A stretch of DNA of 64,000 nt, from the NCBI RefSeq assembly GCF_034190915.1, contig NW_026947627.1, positions 434,001-498,000 on the forward strand, in the 5' to 3' direction. A program made the translations under genes and the position numbers. Origin of the DNA: Cavia porcellus (lineage: Eukaryota > Chordata > Mammalia > Rodentia > Caviidae). Below the pieces are notes generated by a model that was given only the letters and a program-made list of their open reading frames with translations, was not told the DNA's origin and did no database searches. Positions 43,910 through 55,148 of the stretch are shown one piece after another. The stretch's first letter is position 1, and each line of letters opens with the position of its first letter.

Positions 43910-45986
43910 TACAATGCGCACCACCCCGTGATGATTTTCTCACTCCTACTAGTGAAAGTAATGTAACACACACCCATACAATGCGCACCACCCCGTGATG
44001 TTTTTCTCACTCCTACTAGTGAATGTAATGTAACACACACCCATACAATGCGCAGCACCCCGTGATGTTTTTCTCACTGCTACTAGTGAATCTAATGTAA
44101 CACACACCCATACAATACGCACCACCCCGTGATGTTTTTCTCACTACTACTAGTGAATCTAATGTAACACACACCCATACAATGCGCACCACCCCGTGAT
44201 GTTTTTCTCACTCCTACTAGTGAATCTAATGTAACACACACCCATACAATGCGCACCACCCCGTGATGTTTTTCTCACTGCTACTAGTGAATCTAATGTA
44301 ACACACACCCATACAATGCGCACCACCCCGTGATGTTTTTCTCACTCCTACTAGTGAATCTGATGTAACACACACCCATACAATGCGCACCACCCCGTGA
44401 TGTTTTTCTCACTCCTACTAGTGAATCTAATGTAACACACAACCATACAAGGCGCACCACGGCGTGATATTTTTCTCACTGCTACTACTGAATCTAATGT
44501 AACACACACCCATACATTGCGCACCACCCCGGGATGTTTTTCTCACTCCTACTAGTGAATCTAATGTAACACACACCCATACAATGCGCACCACCCCGTG
44601 ATGTTTTTCTCACTCCTACTAGTGAATCTAATGTAACACACACCCATACAATGCGCACCACTCCGTGATGTTTTTCTCACTCCTACTAGTGAATCTAATG
44701 TAACACACACCCATACAATGCGCACCACCCCGTGATGTTTTTCTCACTCCTACTAGTGAATGTAATGTAACACACTCCCATACAATGCGCACCACCCCGT
44801 GATGTTTTTCTCACTCCTACTAGTGAATGTAATGTAACACACACCCATACAATGCGCACCACCCCGTGATGTATTTCTCACTCCTACTAGTGAATGTAAT
44901 GTAACACACACCCATACAATGCGCACCACCCCCTGATGTTTTTCTCACTCCTACTAGTGAATGTAATGTAACACACTCCCATACAATGCGCACCACCCCG
45001 TGATGTTTTTCTCACTCCTACTAGTGAATGTAATGTAACACACACCCATACAATGCGCACCACCCCGTGATGTTTTTCTCACTCCTTCTAGTGAATGTAA
45101 TGTAACACACACCCATACAATGCGCACCACCCCGTGATGATATTCTCACTCCTACTAGTGAATGTAATGTAACACACACCCTTACAATGCGCACCACCCC
45201 GTGATGTTTTTCTCACCGCTACTAGTGTATGTAATGTAACACACACCCATACAATGCGCACCACCCCGTGATGTTTTTCTCACTGCTACTAGTGAATCTA
45301 ATGTAACACACACCCATACAATGCGCACCACCCCGTGATGTTTTTCTCACTGCTACTAGTGAATGTAATGTAACACACACCCATACAATGCGCACCACCC
45401 CGTGATGTTTTTCTCACTGCTACTAGTGAATGGAACGTAACACACACCCATACAATGCGCACCACCCCGTGATGTTTTTCTCACTGCTACTAGTGAATGT
45501 AACGTAACACACACCCATACAATGCGCACCACCCCGTGATGTTTTTCTCACTGCTACTAGTGAATGTAATGTAACACACACCCATACAATGCGCACCACC
45601 CCGTGATGTTTTTCTCACTGCTACTAGTGAATGTAATGTAACACACACCCATACAATGCCCACCACCCCGTGATGTTTATCTCACTCCTACTAGTGAATG
45701 TAATGTAACACACACCCATACAACGCGCACCACCCCGTGATGTTTTTCTCACTCCTGCTAGTGAATCTAATGTAACACACACCCATACAATGCGCACCAC
45801 CCCGTGATGTTTTTCTCACTCCTGCTAGTGAATGTAATGTAACACACACCCATACAATGCGCACCACCCCGTGATGTTTTTCTCACTCCTGCTAGTGAAT
45901 GTAATGTAACACACACCCATACAATGCGCACCACCCCGTGATGTTTTTCTCACTCCTGCTAGTGAATGTAATGTAACACACACCCA

Positions 45987-46052
45987 TACAAGGCGCACCA
46001 CCCCGTGATGTTTTCTCACTCCTGCTAGTGAATGTAATGTAACACACACCCA
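45987..46052. repeat. 66-bp monomer, T5 reduced to T4
   Basis: One T is missing from the T run at sites 25-29 (GATGTTTTCTCAC). It is the only T4 monomer in the window and is absent from the downstream paralogous segment. Confidence 0.95.
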
Positions 46053-46325
46053 TACAAGGCGCACCACCCCGTGATGTTTTTCTCACCCCTGCTAGTGAAT
46101 GTAATGTAACACACACCCATACAAGGCGCACCACCCCGTGATGTTTTTCTCACCCCTACTAGTGAATGTAATGTAACACACACCCATACAATGCGCACCA
46201 CCCCGTGATGTTTTTCTCACTGCTACTAGTGAATCTAATGTAACACACACCCATACAATGCGCACCACCCCGTGATGTTTTTCTCACTGCTACTAGTGAA
46301 TCTAATGTAACACACACCCATACAA

Positions 46326-49300
46326 TGCGCACCACCCCGTGATGTTTTTCTCACTCCTACTAGTGAATCTAATGTAACACACACCCATACAATGCGCACC
46401 ACCCCGTGATGTTTTTCTCACTCCTACTACTGAGTCTAATGTAACACACACCCATACAATGCGCACCACCCCGTGATGTTTTTCTCACTCCTACTAGTGA
46501 ATCTAATGTAACACACACCCATACAAAGCGCACCACCCCGTGATGTTTTTCTCACTCCTACTAGTGAATCTAATGTAACACAAACCCATACAAGGCGCAA
46601 CACCCCGTGATGTTTTTCTCACTCCTACTAGTGAATCTAATGTAACACACACCCATACAATGCGCACCACCCCGTGATGTTTTTCTCACTCCTACTAGTG
46701 AATCTAATGAAACACACACCCATACAATGCGCACCACCCCGTGATGTTTTTCTCACTCCTACTAGTGAATGTAATGTAACACACACCCATACAATGCGCA
46801 CCACCCCGTGATGTTTTTCTCACTCCTACTAGTGAATGTAACACACACCCATACAATGCGCACCACCCCGTGATGATTTTCTCACTCCTACTAGTGAAAG
46901 TAATGTAACACACACCCATACAATGCGCACCACCCCGTGATGTTTTTCTCACTGCTACTAGTGAATGTAATGTAACACACACCCATACAATGCGCAGCAC
47001 CCCGTGATGTTTTTCTCACTGCTACTAGTGAATCTAATGTAACACACACCCATACAATACGCACCACCCCGTGATGTTTTTCTCACTGCTACTAGTGAAT
47101 CTAATGTAACACACACCCATACAATGCGCACCACCCCGTGATGTTTTTCTCACTCCTACTAGTGAATCTAATGTAACACACACCCATACAATGCGCACCA
47201 CCCCGTGATGTTTTTCTCACTGCTACTAGTGAATCTAATGTAACACACACCCATACAATGCGCACCACCCCGTGATGTTTTTCTCACTCCTACTAGTGAA
47301 TCTGATGTAACACACACCCATACAATGCGCACCACCCCGTGATGTTTTTCTCACTCCTACTAGTGAATCTAATGTAACACACAACCATACAAGGCGCACC
47401 ACGGCGTGATATTTTTCTCACTGCTACTACTGAATCTAATGTAACACACACCCATACATTGCGCACCACCCCGGGATGTTTTTCTCACTCCTACTAGTGA
47501 ATCTAATGTAACACACACCCATACAATGCGCACCACCCCGTGATGTTTTTCTCACTCCTACTAGTGAATCTAATGTAACACACACCCATACAATGCGCAC
47601 CACTCCGTGATGTTTTTCTCACTCCTACTAGTGAATCTAATGTAACACACACCCATACAATGCGCACCACCCCGTGATGTTTTTCTCACTCCTACTAGTG
47701 AATGTAATGTAACACACTCCCATACAATGCGCACCACCCCGTGATGTTTTTCTCACTCCTACTAGTGAATGTAATGTAACACACAGCCATACAATGCGCA
47801 CCACCCCGTGATGTATTTCTCACTCCTACTAGTGAATGTAATGTAACACACACCCATACAATGCGCACCACCCCCTGATGTTTTTCTCACTCCTACTAGT
47901 GAATGTAATGTAACACACTCCCATACAATGCGCACCACCCCGTGATGTTTTTCTCACTCCTACTAGTGAATGTAATGTAACACACACCCATACAATGCGC
48001 ACCACCCCGTGATGTATTTCTCACTCCTACTAGTGAATGTAATGTAACACACTCCCATACAATGCGCACCACCCCCTGATGTTTTTCTCACTCCTACTAG
48101 TGAATGTAATGTAACACACACCCATACAAGGCGCACCACCCCGTGATGTTTTTCTCACTGCTACTAGTGAATGTAACGTAACACACACCCATACAATGCG
48201 CACCACCCCGTGATGTTTTTCTCACTGCTACTAGTGAATGTAATGTAACACACACCCATACAATGCGCACCACCCCGTGATGTTTTTCTCACTGCTACTA
48301 GTGAATGTAATGTAACACACACCCATACAATGCCCACCACCCCGTGATGTTTATCTCACTCCTACTAGTGAATGTAATGTAACACACACCCATACAACGC
48401 GCACCACCCCGTGATGTTTTTCTCACTCCTGCTAGTGAATCTAATGTAACACACACCCATACAATGCGCACCACCCCGTGATGTTTTTCTCACTCCTGCT
48501 AGTGAATGTAATGTAACACACACCCATACAATGCGCACCACCCCGTGATGTTTTTCTCACTCCTGCTAGTGAATGTAATGTAACACACACCCATACAAGG
48601 CGCACCACCCCGTGATGTTTTTCTCACTCCTGCTAGTGAATGTAATGTAACACACACCCATACAAGGCGCACCACCCCGTGATGTTTTTCTCACTCCTGC
48701 TAGTGAATGTAATGTAACACACACCCATACAAGACGCACCACACCGTGATGTTTTTCTCACCCCTGCTAGTGAATGTAATGTAACACACACCCATACAAG
48801 GCGCACCACCCCGTGATGTTTTTCTCACCCCTACTAGTGGATGTAATGTAACACACACCCATACAATGCGCACCACCCCGTGATGTTTTTCTCACCCCTA
48901 CTAGTGCATGTAATGTAACACACACCCATACAGGGCGCACCACCCCGTGATATTTTTCTCACCCCTACTAGTGAATGTAATGTAACACACACCCATACAG
49001 GGCGCACCACCCCGTGATGTTTTTCTCACCCCTACTAGTGAATGTAATGTAACACACACCCATACAAGGCGCACCACCCCGTGATGTTTTTCTCACTCCT
49101 ACTAGTGAATCTAATGTAACACACACCCATACAAGGCGCACCACCCCGTGATGTTTTTCTCACTCCTACTAGTGAATGTAATGTAACACACACCCATACA
49201 AGGCGCACCACCCCGTGATGTTTTTCTCACTCCTACTAGTGAATGTAATGTAACACACACCCATACAAGGCGCACCACCCCGTGATGTTTTTCTCACTCC

Positions 49301-49464
49301 TACTAGTGAATCTAATGTAACACACACCCATACAAGGCGCACCACCCCGTGATGATTTTCTCACTCCTACTAGTGAATCTAATGTAACACACACCCATAC
49401 AATGCGCACCACCCCGTGATGATTTTCTCACTCCTACTAGTGAATGTAATGTAACACACACCCA
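46326..49464. repeat. Copy 2 of the 62-bp-module duplication, with four monomers lost
   Basis: It matches copy 1 at +2942 from about 46326 to 48000, including the 62-bp monomer 46790, TACATTG 47455 and ACGGCGTGATATT. Near 48000-48170 the register changes. The AACGTAAC (48175) and ACAACGCGC (48395) markers sit at +2674, which is four monomers fewer. The end (GGCGCACC runs, CCCTACTAG) then diverges, with a private ACAGGGCGCACC pair near 48930-49000. Confidence 0.8.
46790..46851. repeat. 62-bp monomer lacking one AATGT (fifth copy)
   Basis: It shows the standard loss, 2942 bp downstream of the fourth copy. The second monomer after it carries CACTGCTACTAG where the other copies have CACTCCTACTAG. 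Confidence 0.95.
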
Positions 49465-49529
49465 TACAATGCGCACCACCCCGTGATGTTTTTCAAACTC
49501 CTACTAGAATGTAATGTAACACACACCCA
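49465..49529. repeat. 65-bp monomer, TG lost after ACTAG
   Basis: The monomer reads CTACTAGAATG instead of CTACTAGTGAATG and also carries the TTTTCAAACTCC variant. None of the other TTTTCAAACTCC monomers (about 9996, 10063, 12950, 15954, 29881, 36041, 40462, 43341) has the loss, so it is young. Confidence 0.95.
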
Positions 49530-50266
49530 TACAATGCGCACCACCCCGTGATGTTTTTCTCACTCCTACTAGTGAATCTAATGTAACACACACCCATACA
49601 ATGCGCACCACCCCGTGATGTTTTTCTCACTCCTACTACTGAGTCTAATGTAACACACACCCATACAATGCGCACCACCCCGTGATGTTTTTCTCACTGC
49701 TACTAGTGAATGTAATGTAACACACACCCATACAATGCGCACCACCCCGTGATGTTTTTCTCACTGCTACTAGTGAATGTAATGTAACACACACCCATAC
49801 AATGCGCACCACCACGTGATGTTTTTCTCACTGCTACTAGTGAATGTAATGTAACACACACCCATACAATGCGCACCACCCCGTGATGTTTTTCTCACTG
49901 CTACTAGTGAATGTAATGTAACACACACCCATACAATGCCCACCACCCCGTGATGTTTATCTCACTCCTACTAGTGAATGTAATGTAACACACACCCATA
50001 CAATGCGCACCACCCCGTGATGTTTTTCTCACTCCTACTAGTGAATGTAATGTAACACACACCCATACAATGCGCACCACCCCGTGATGTTTTTCTCACT
50101 GCTACTAGTGAATCTAATGTAACACCCACCCATACAATGCGCACCGCCCCGTGATGTTTTTCTCACTGCTACTTGTGAATCTAATGTAACACAAACCCAT
50201 ACAATGCGCACCGCCCCCTGATGTTTTTCTCACTGCTACTAGTGAATCTAATGTAACACACACCCA

Positions 50267-51470
50267 TACAATGCGCACCGCCCCGTGATGTTTCTCACTG
50301 CTACTAGTGAATCTGATGTAACACACACCCATACAATGCGCACCGCCCTGTGATGTTTCTCACTGCTACTAGTGAATCTGATGTAACACACACCCATACA
50401 ATGCGCACCACCCCGTGATGTTTTTCTCACTCCTGCTAGTGAATCTGATGTAACACACACCCATACAATGCGCACCACCCCGTGATGTTTTTCTCACTGC
50501 TGCTAGTGAATGTGATGTAACACACACCCATACAATGCGCACCACCCCGTGATGTTTTTCTCACTCCTGCTAGTGAATCTAATGTAACACACACCCATAC
50601 AATGCGCACCACCCCGTGATGTTTTTCTCACTCCTGCTAGTGAATCTAATGTAACACACACCCATACAATGCGCACCACCCCGTGATGTTTTTCTCACTC
50701 CTGCTAGTGAATGTAATGTAACACACACCCATACAATGCGCACCACCCCGTGATGTTTTTCTCACTCCTGCTAGTGAATGTAATGTAACACACACCCATA
50801 CAAGGCGCACCACCCCGTGATGTTTTTCTCACTCCTGCTAGTGAATGTAATGTAACACACACCCATACAAGGCGCACCACCCCGTGATGTTTTTCTCACC
50901 CCTGCTAGTGAATGTAATGTAACACACACCCATACAAGGCGCACCACCCCGTGATGTTTTTCTCACCCCTGCTAGTGAATGTAATGTAACACACACCCAT
51001 ACAAGGCGCACCACCCCGTGATGTTTTTCTCACTCCTGCTAGTGAATGTAATGTAACACACACCCATACAAGGCGCACCACCCCGTGATGTTTTTCTCAC
51101 TCCTGCTAGTGAATGTAATGTAACACACACCCATACAAGGCGCACCACCCCGTGATGTTTTTCTCACCCCTGCTAGTGAATGTAATGTAACACACACCCA
51201 TACAAGGCGCACCACCCCGTGATGTTTTTCTCACCCCTACTAGTGAATGTAATGTAACACACACCCATACAATGCGCACCACCCCGTGATGTTTTTCTCA
51301 CCCCTACTAGTGAATGTAATGTAACACACACCCATACAAGGCGCACCACCCCGTGATGTTTTTCTCACCCCTACTAGTGAATGTAATGTAACACACACCC
51401 ATACATGGCGCACCACCCCGTGATGTTTTTCTCACTCCTACTAGTGAATGTAATGTAACACACACCCATA
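50267..51470. repeat. Terminal B-type unit with a doubled T3 monomer
   Basis: Two adjacent 65-bp T3 monomers (50267-50331 and 50332-50396) open this unit; every other unit has one. The second carries GCCCTGTGATG. The CTCCTGCTAG to CACCCCTGCTAG progression then occurs twice in a row (about 50690-50980 and 51030-51180), a local expansion, before CACCCCTACTAG and TACATGG (51402). After that the B-type markers stop. Confidence 0.85.
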
Positions 51471-54400
51471 CAAGGCGCACCACCCCGTGATGTTTTTCTC
51501 ACTCCTACTAGTGAATCTAATGTAACACACACCCATACAAGGCGCACCACCCCGTGATGTTTTTCTCACTCCTACTAGTGAATCTAATGTAACACACACC
51601 CATACAAGGCGCACCACCCCGTGATGTTTTTCTCACTCCTACTAGTGAATCTAATGTAACACACACCCATACAAGGCGCACCACCCCGTGATGTTTTTCT
51701 CACTCCTACTAGTGAATCTAATGTAACACACACCCATACAAGGCGCACCACCCCGTGATGTTTTTCTCACTGCTACTAGTGAATCTAATGTAACACACAC
51801 CCATACAAGGCGCACCACCCCGTGATGTTTTTCTCACTCCTACTACTGAATCTAATGTATCACACACCCATACAAGGCGCACCACCCCGTGATGTTTTTC
51901 TGACTCCTACTAGTGAATCTAATGAAACACACACCCATACAATGCGCACCACCCCGTGATGTTTTTCTCACTCCTACTAGTGAATGTAATGTAACACACA
52001 CCCATACAATGCGCACCACCCCGTGATGTTTTTCTCACTCCTACTAGTGAATGTAACACACACCCATACAATGCGCACCACCCCGTGATGATTTTCTCAC
52101 TCCTACTAGTGAAAGTAATGTAACACACACCCATACAATGCGCACCACCCCGTGATGTTTTTCTCACTCCTACTAGTGAATGTAATGTAACACACACCCA
52201 TACAATGCGCACCACCCCGTGATGTTTTTCTCACTCCTACTAGTGAATGTAATGTAACACACACCCATACAATGCGCACCACCCCGTGATGTTTTTCTCA
52301 CTCCTACTAGTGAATGTAATGTAACACACACCCATACAATGCGCACCACCCCGTGATGTTTTTCTCACTCCTACTAGTGAATCTAATGTAACACACACCC
52401 ATACAATGCGCACCACCCCGTGATGTTTTTCTCACTCCTACTAGTGAATCTAATGTAACACACACCCATACAATGCGCATCACCCCGTGATGTTTTTCTC
52501 ACTCCTACTAGTGAATCTAATGTAAAACACACCCATACAATGCGCACCACCCCGTGATGTTTTTCTCACTGCTACTAGTGAATGTAATGTAACACACACC
52601 CATACAATGCGCACCACCCCGTGATGTTTTTCTCACTCCTACTAGTGAATCTAATGTAACACACACCCCTACAATGCGCACCACCCCGTGATGTTTTTCT
52701 CACTCCTACTAGTGAATCTAATGTAACACACACCCATACAATGCGCACCACCCGGTGATGTTTTTCTCACTCCTACTAGTGAATCTAATGTAACAAACAC
52801 CCATACAATGCGCACCACCCCGTGATGTTTTTCTCACTCCTACTAGTGAATGTAATGTAACACACTCCCATACAATGCGCACCACCCCGTGATGTTTTTC
52901 TCACTCCTACTATTGAATGTAATGTAACACACACCCATACAATGCGCACCCCCCCGTGATGTATTTCTCACTCCTACTAGTGAATGTAAGGTAACACACA
53001 CCCATACAATGCGCACCACCCCGTGATGTTTTTCTCACTCCTGCTAGTGAATGTAATGTAACACACACCCATACAATGCGCACCACCCCGTGATGTTTTT
53101 CTCACTCCTTCTAGTGAATGTAATGTAACACACACCCATACAATGCGCACCACCCCGTGATGTTTTTCTCACTCCTACTAGTGAATGTAATGTAACACAC
53201 ACCCTTACAATGCGCACCACCCCGTGATGTTTTTCTCACTGCTACTAGTGTATGTAATGTAACACACACCCATACAATGCGCACCACCCCGTGGTGTTTT
53301 TCTCACTCCTACTAGTGAATCTAATGTAACACACACCCATACAATGCGCACCACCCCGTGATGTTTTTCTCACTGCTACTAGTGAATCTAATGTAACACA
53401 CACCCATACAATGCGCACCACCCCGTGATGTTTTTCTCACTGCTACTAGTGAATCTAATGTAACACACACCCATACAATGCGCACCACCCCGTGATGTTT
53501 TTCTCACTGCTACTAGTGAATCTAATGTAACACACACCCATACAATGCGCACCACCCCGTGATGTTTTTCTCAGTGCTACTAGTGAATCTAATGTAACAC
53601 ACACCCATACAATGCGCACCACCCCGTGATGTTTTTCTCACTGCTACTAGTGAATCTAATGTAACACACACGCATACAATGCGCACCACCCCGTGATGTT
53701 TTTCTCACTCCTACTAGTGAATCTAATGTAACACACACCCATACAATGCGCACCACCCCGTGATGTTTTTCTCACTCCTACTAGTGAATCTAATGTAACA
53801 CACACCCATACAAGGCGCACCACCCCATGATGTTTTTCTCACTCCTACTAGTGAATCTAATGTAACACACACCCATACAAGGCGCACCACCCCGTGATGT
53901 TTTTCTCACTCCTACTAGTGAATCTAATGTAACACACACCCATACAAGGCGCACCACCCCATGATGATTTTCTCACTCCTACTAGTGAATGTAATGTAAC
54001 ACACACCCATACAATGCGCACCACCCCGTGATGTTTTTCTCACTCCTACTAGTGAATGTAATGTAACACACACCCATACAATGCGCACCACCCCGTGATG
54101 TTTTTCTCACTCCTACTAGTGAATGTAATGTAACACACACCCATACAATGCGCACCACCCCGTGATGTTTTTCTCACTCCTACTAGTGAATCTAATGTAA
54201 CACACACCCATACAATGCGCACCACCCCATGATGTTTTTCTCACTCCTACTAGTGAATCTAATGTAACACACACCCATACAATGCGCACCACCCCGTGAT
54301 GTTTTTCTCACTCCTACTAGTGAAGCTAATGTAACACACACCCATTCAAGGCGCACCACCCCGTGATGTTTTTCTCACTCCTACTAGTGAATCTAATGTA

Positions 54401-55148
54401 ACACACACCCATACAAGGCGCACCACCCCGTGATGTTTTTCTCACTCCTACTTGTGAATCTAATGTAACACACACCCATACAAGGCGCACCACCCCGTGA
54501 TGTTTTTCTCACTCCTACTAGTGAATCTAATGTAACACACACCCATACAAGGCGCACCACCCCGTGATGTCTTTCTCACTGCTACTAGTGAATGTAATGT
54601 AACACACACCCATACAATGCGCACCACCCCGTGATGTCTTTCTCACTGCTACTAGTGAATCTAATGTAACACACACCCATACAATGCGCACCACCCCGTG
54701 ATGTTTTTCTCACTCCTACTAGTGAAGCTAATGTAACACACACCCATTCAAGGCGCACCACCCCGTGATGTTTTTCTCACTCCTACTAGTGAATCTAATG
54801 TAACACACACCCATACAAGGCGCACCACCCCGTGATGTTTTTCTCACTCCTACTTGTGAATCTAATGTAACACACACCCATACAAGGCGCACCACCCCGT
54901 GATGTTTTTCTCACTCCTACTAGTGAATCTAATGTAACACACACCCATACAAGGCGCACCACCCCGTGATGTCTTTCTCACTGCTACTAGTGAATGTAAT
55001 GTAACACACACCCACACAATGCGCACCACCCCGTGATGTTTTTCTCACTGCTACTAGTGAATGTAATGTAACACACACCCATACAATGCGCACCACCCCG
55101 TGATGTTTTTCTCACTGCTACTAGTGAATGTAATGTAATACACACCCA
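51471..55148. repeat. Right A-type satellite block, first copy
   Basis: It opens with a TACAAGG run like the left edge of the window, including GTATCACAC (about 51857) and TTCTGACTCC (about 51900), both present at the left (about 456 and 497). Next come the 62-bp monomer at 52005, GCGCACCCCCCC at 52944 and TCATTCAAGG-type monomers (CCCATTCAAGG) at 54345 and 54747. The last two are a 402-bp, six-monomer tandem duplication containing CTACTTGTGAATC and GATGTCTTTCTC monomers. Confidence 0.85.
52005..52066. repeat. 62-bp monomer lacking one AATGT (sixth copy)
   Basis: It shows the standard loss, in the same A-type upstream context (GTATCACAC, then TTCTGACTCC, then TCTAATGAAAC) as the copy at 603, 51402 bp to the left. 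Confidence 0.95.

Larger units (their letters stand above)
43380..46325. repeat. Copy 1 of a 2942-bp duplication carrying the 62-bp module
   Basis: Markers are ACTGAGTCTAATG about 43488, GCGCAACACCCCG about 43655, the 62-bp monomer 43848, TACATTG 44513 with a preceding ACGGCGTGATATT monomer, AACGTAAC about 45501 and ACAACGCGC about 45720. All of these recur downstream. A 66-bp monomer with T4 (45987-46052) is private to this copy. Boundaries are good to about one monomer. Confidence 0.85.
42175..50266. repeat. Long B-type HOR unit, 121 monomers (8092 bp)
   Basis: The start (T3, CACACCGTGATG, GTGAGGTTTTTC about 42461, TACATGG 42910) is a +4420 copy of the unit at 37755. After TTTTCAAACTCC at 43341 it switches to the 62-bp module, present twice (43848 and 46790). 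It ends with another TTTTCAAACTCC monomer at about 49493. Its length fits 121 x 67 minus 15, from five short monomers: 42175 (2), 43848 (5), 45987 (1), 46790 (5) and 49465 (2). Confidence 0.88.

Noticed and set aside
9550..50478. A repeated 99-codon open frame present at 9550, 11625, 17380, 20527, 23473, 26620, 32780, 37602 and 42022
   Set aside because: Its recurrence might suggest a conserved gene family, but each copy simply spans the 65-bp T3 monomer, whose 2-bp loss skips the usual stop. There is no ATG, no codon bias, no promoter, and no conservation beyond that of the surrounding repeat.
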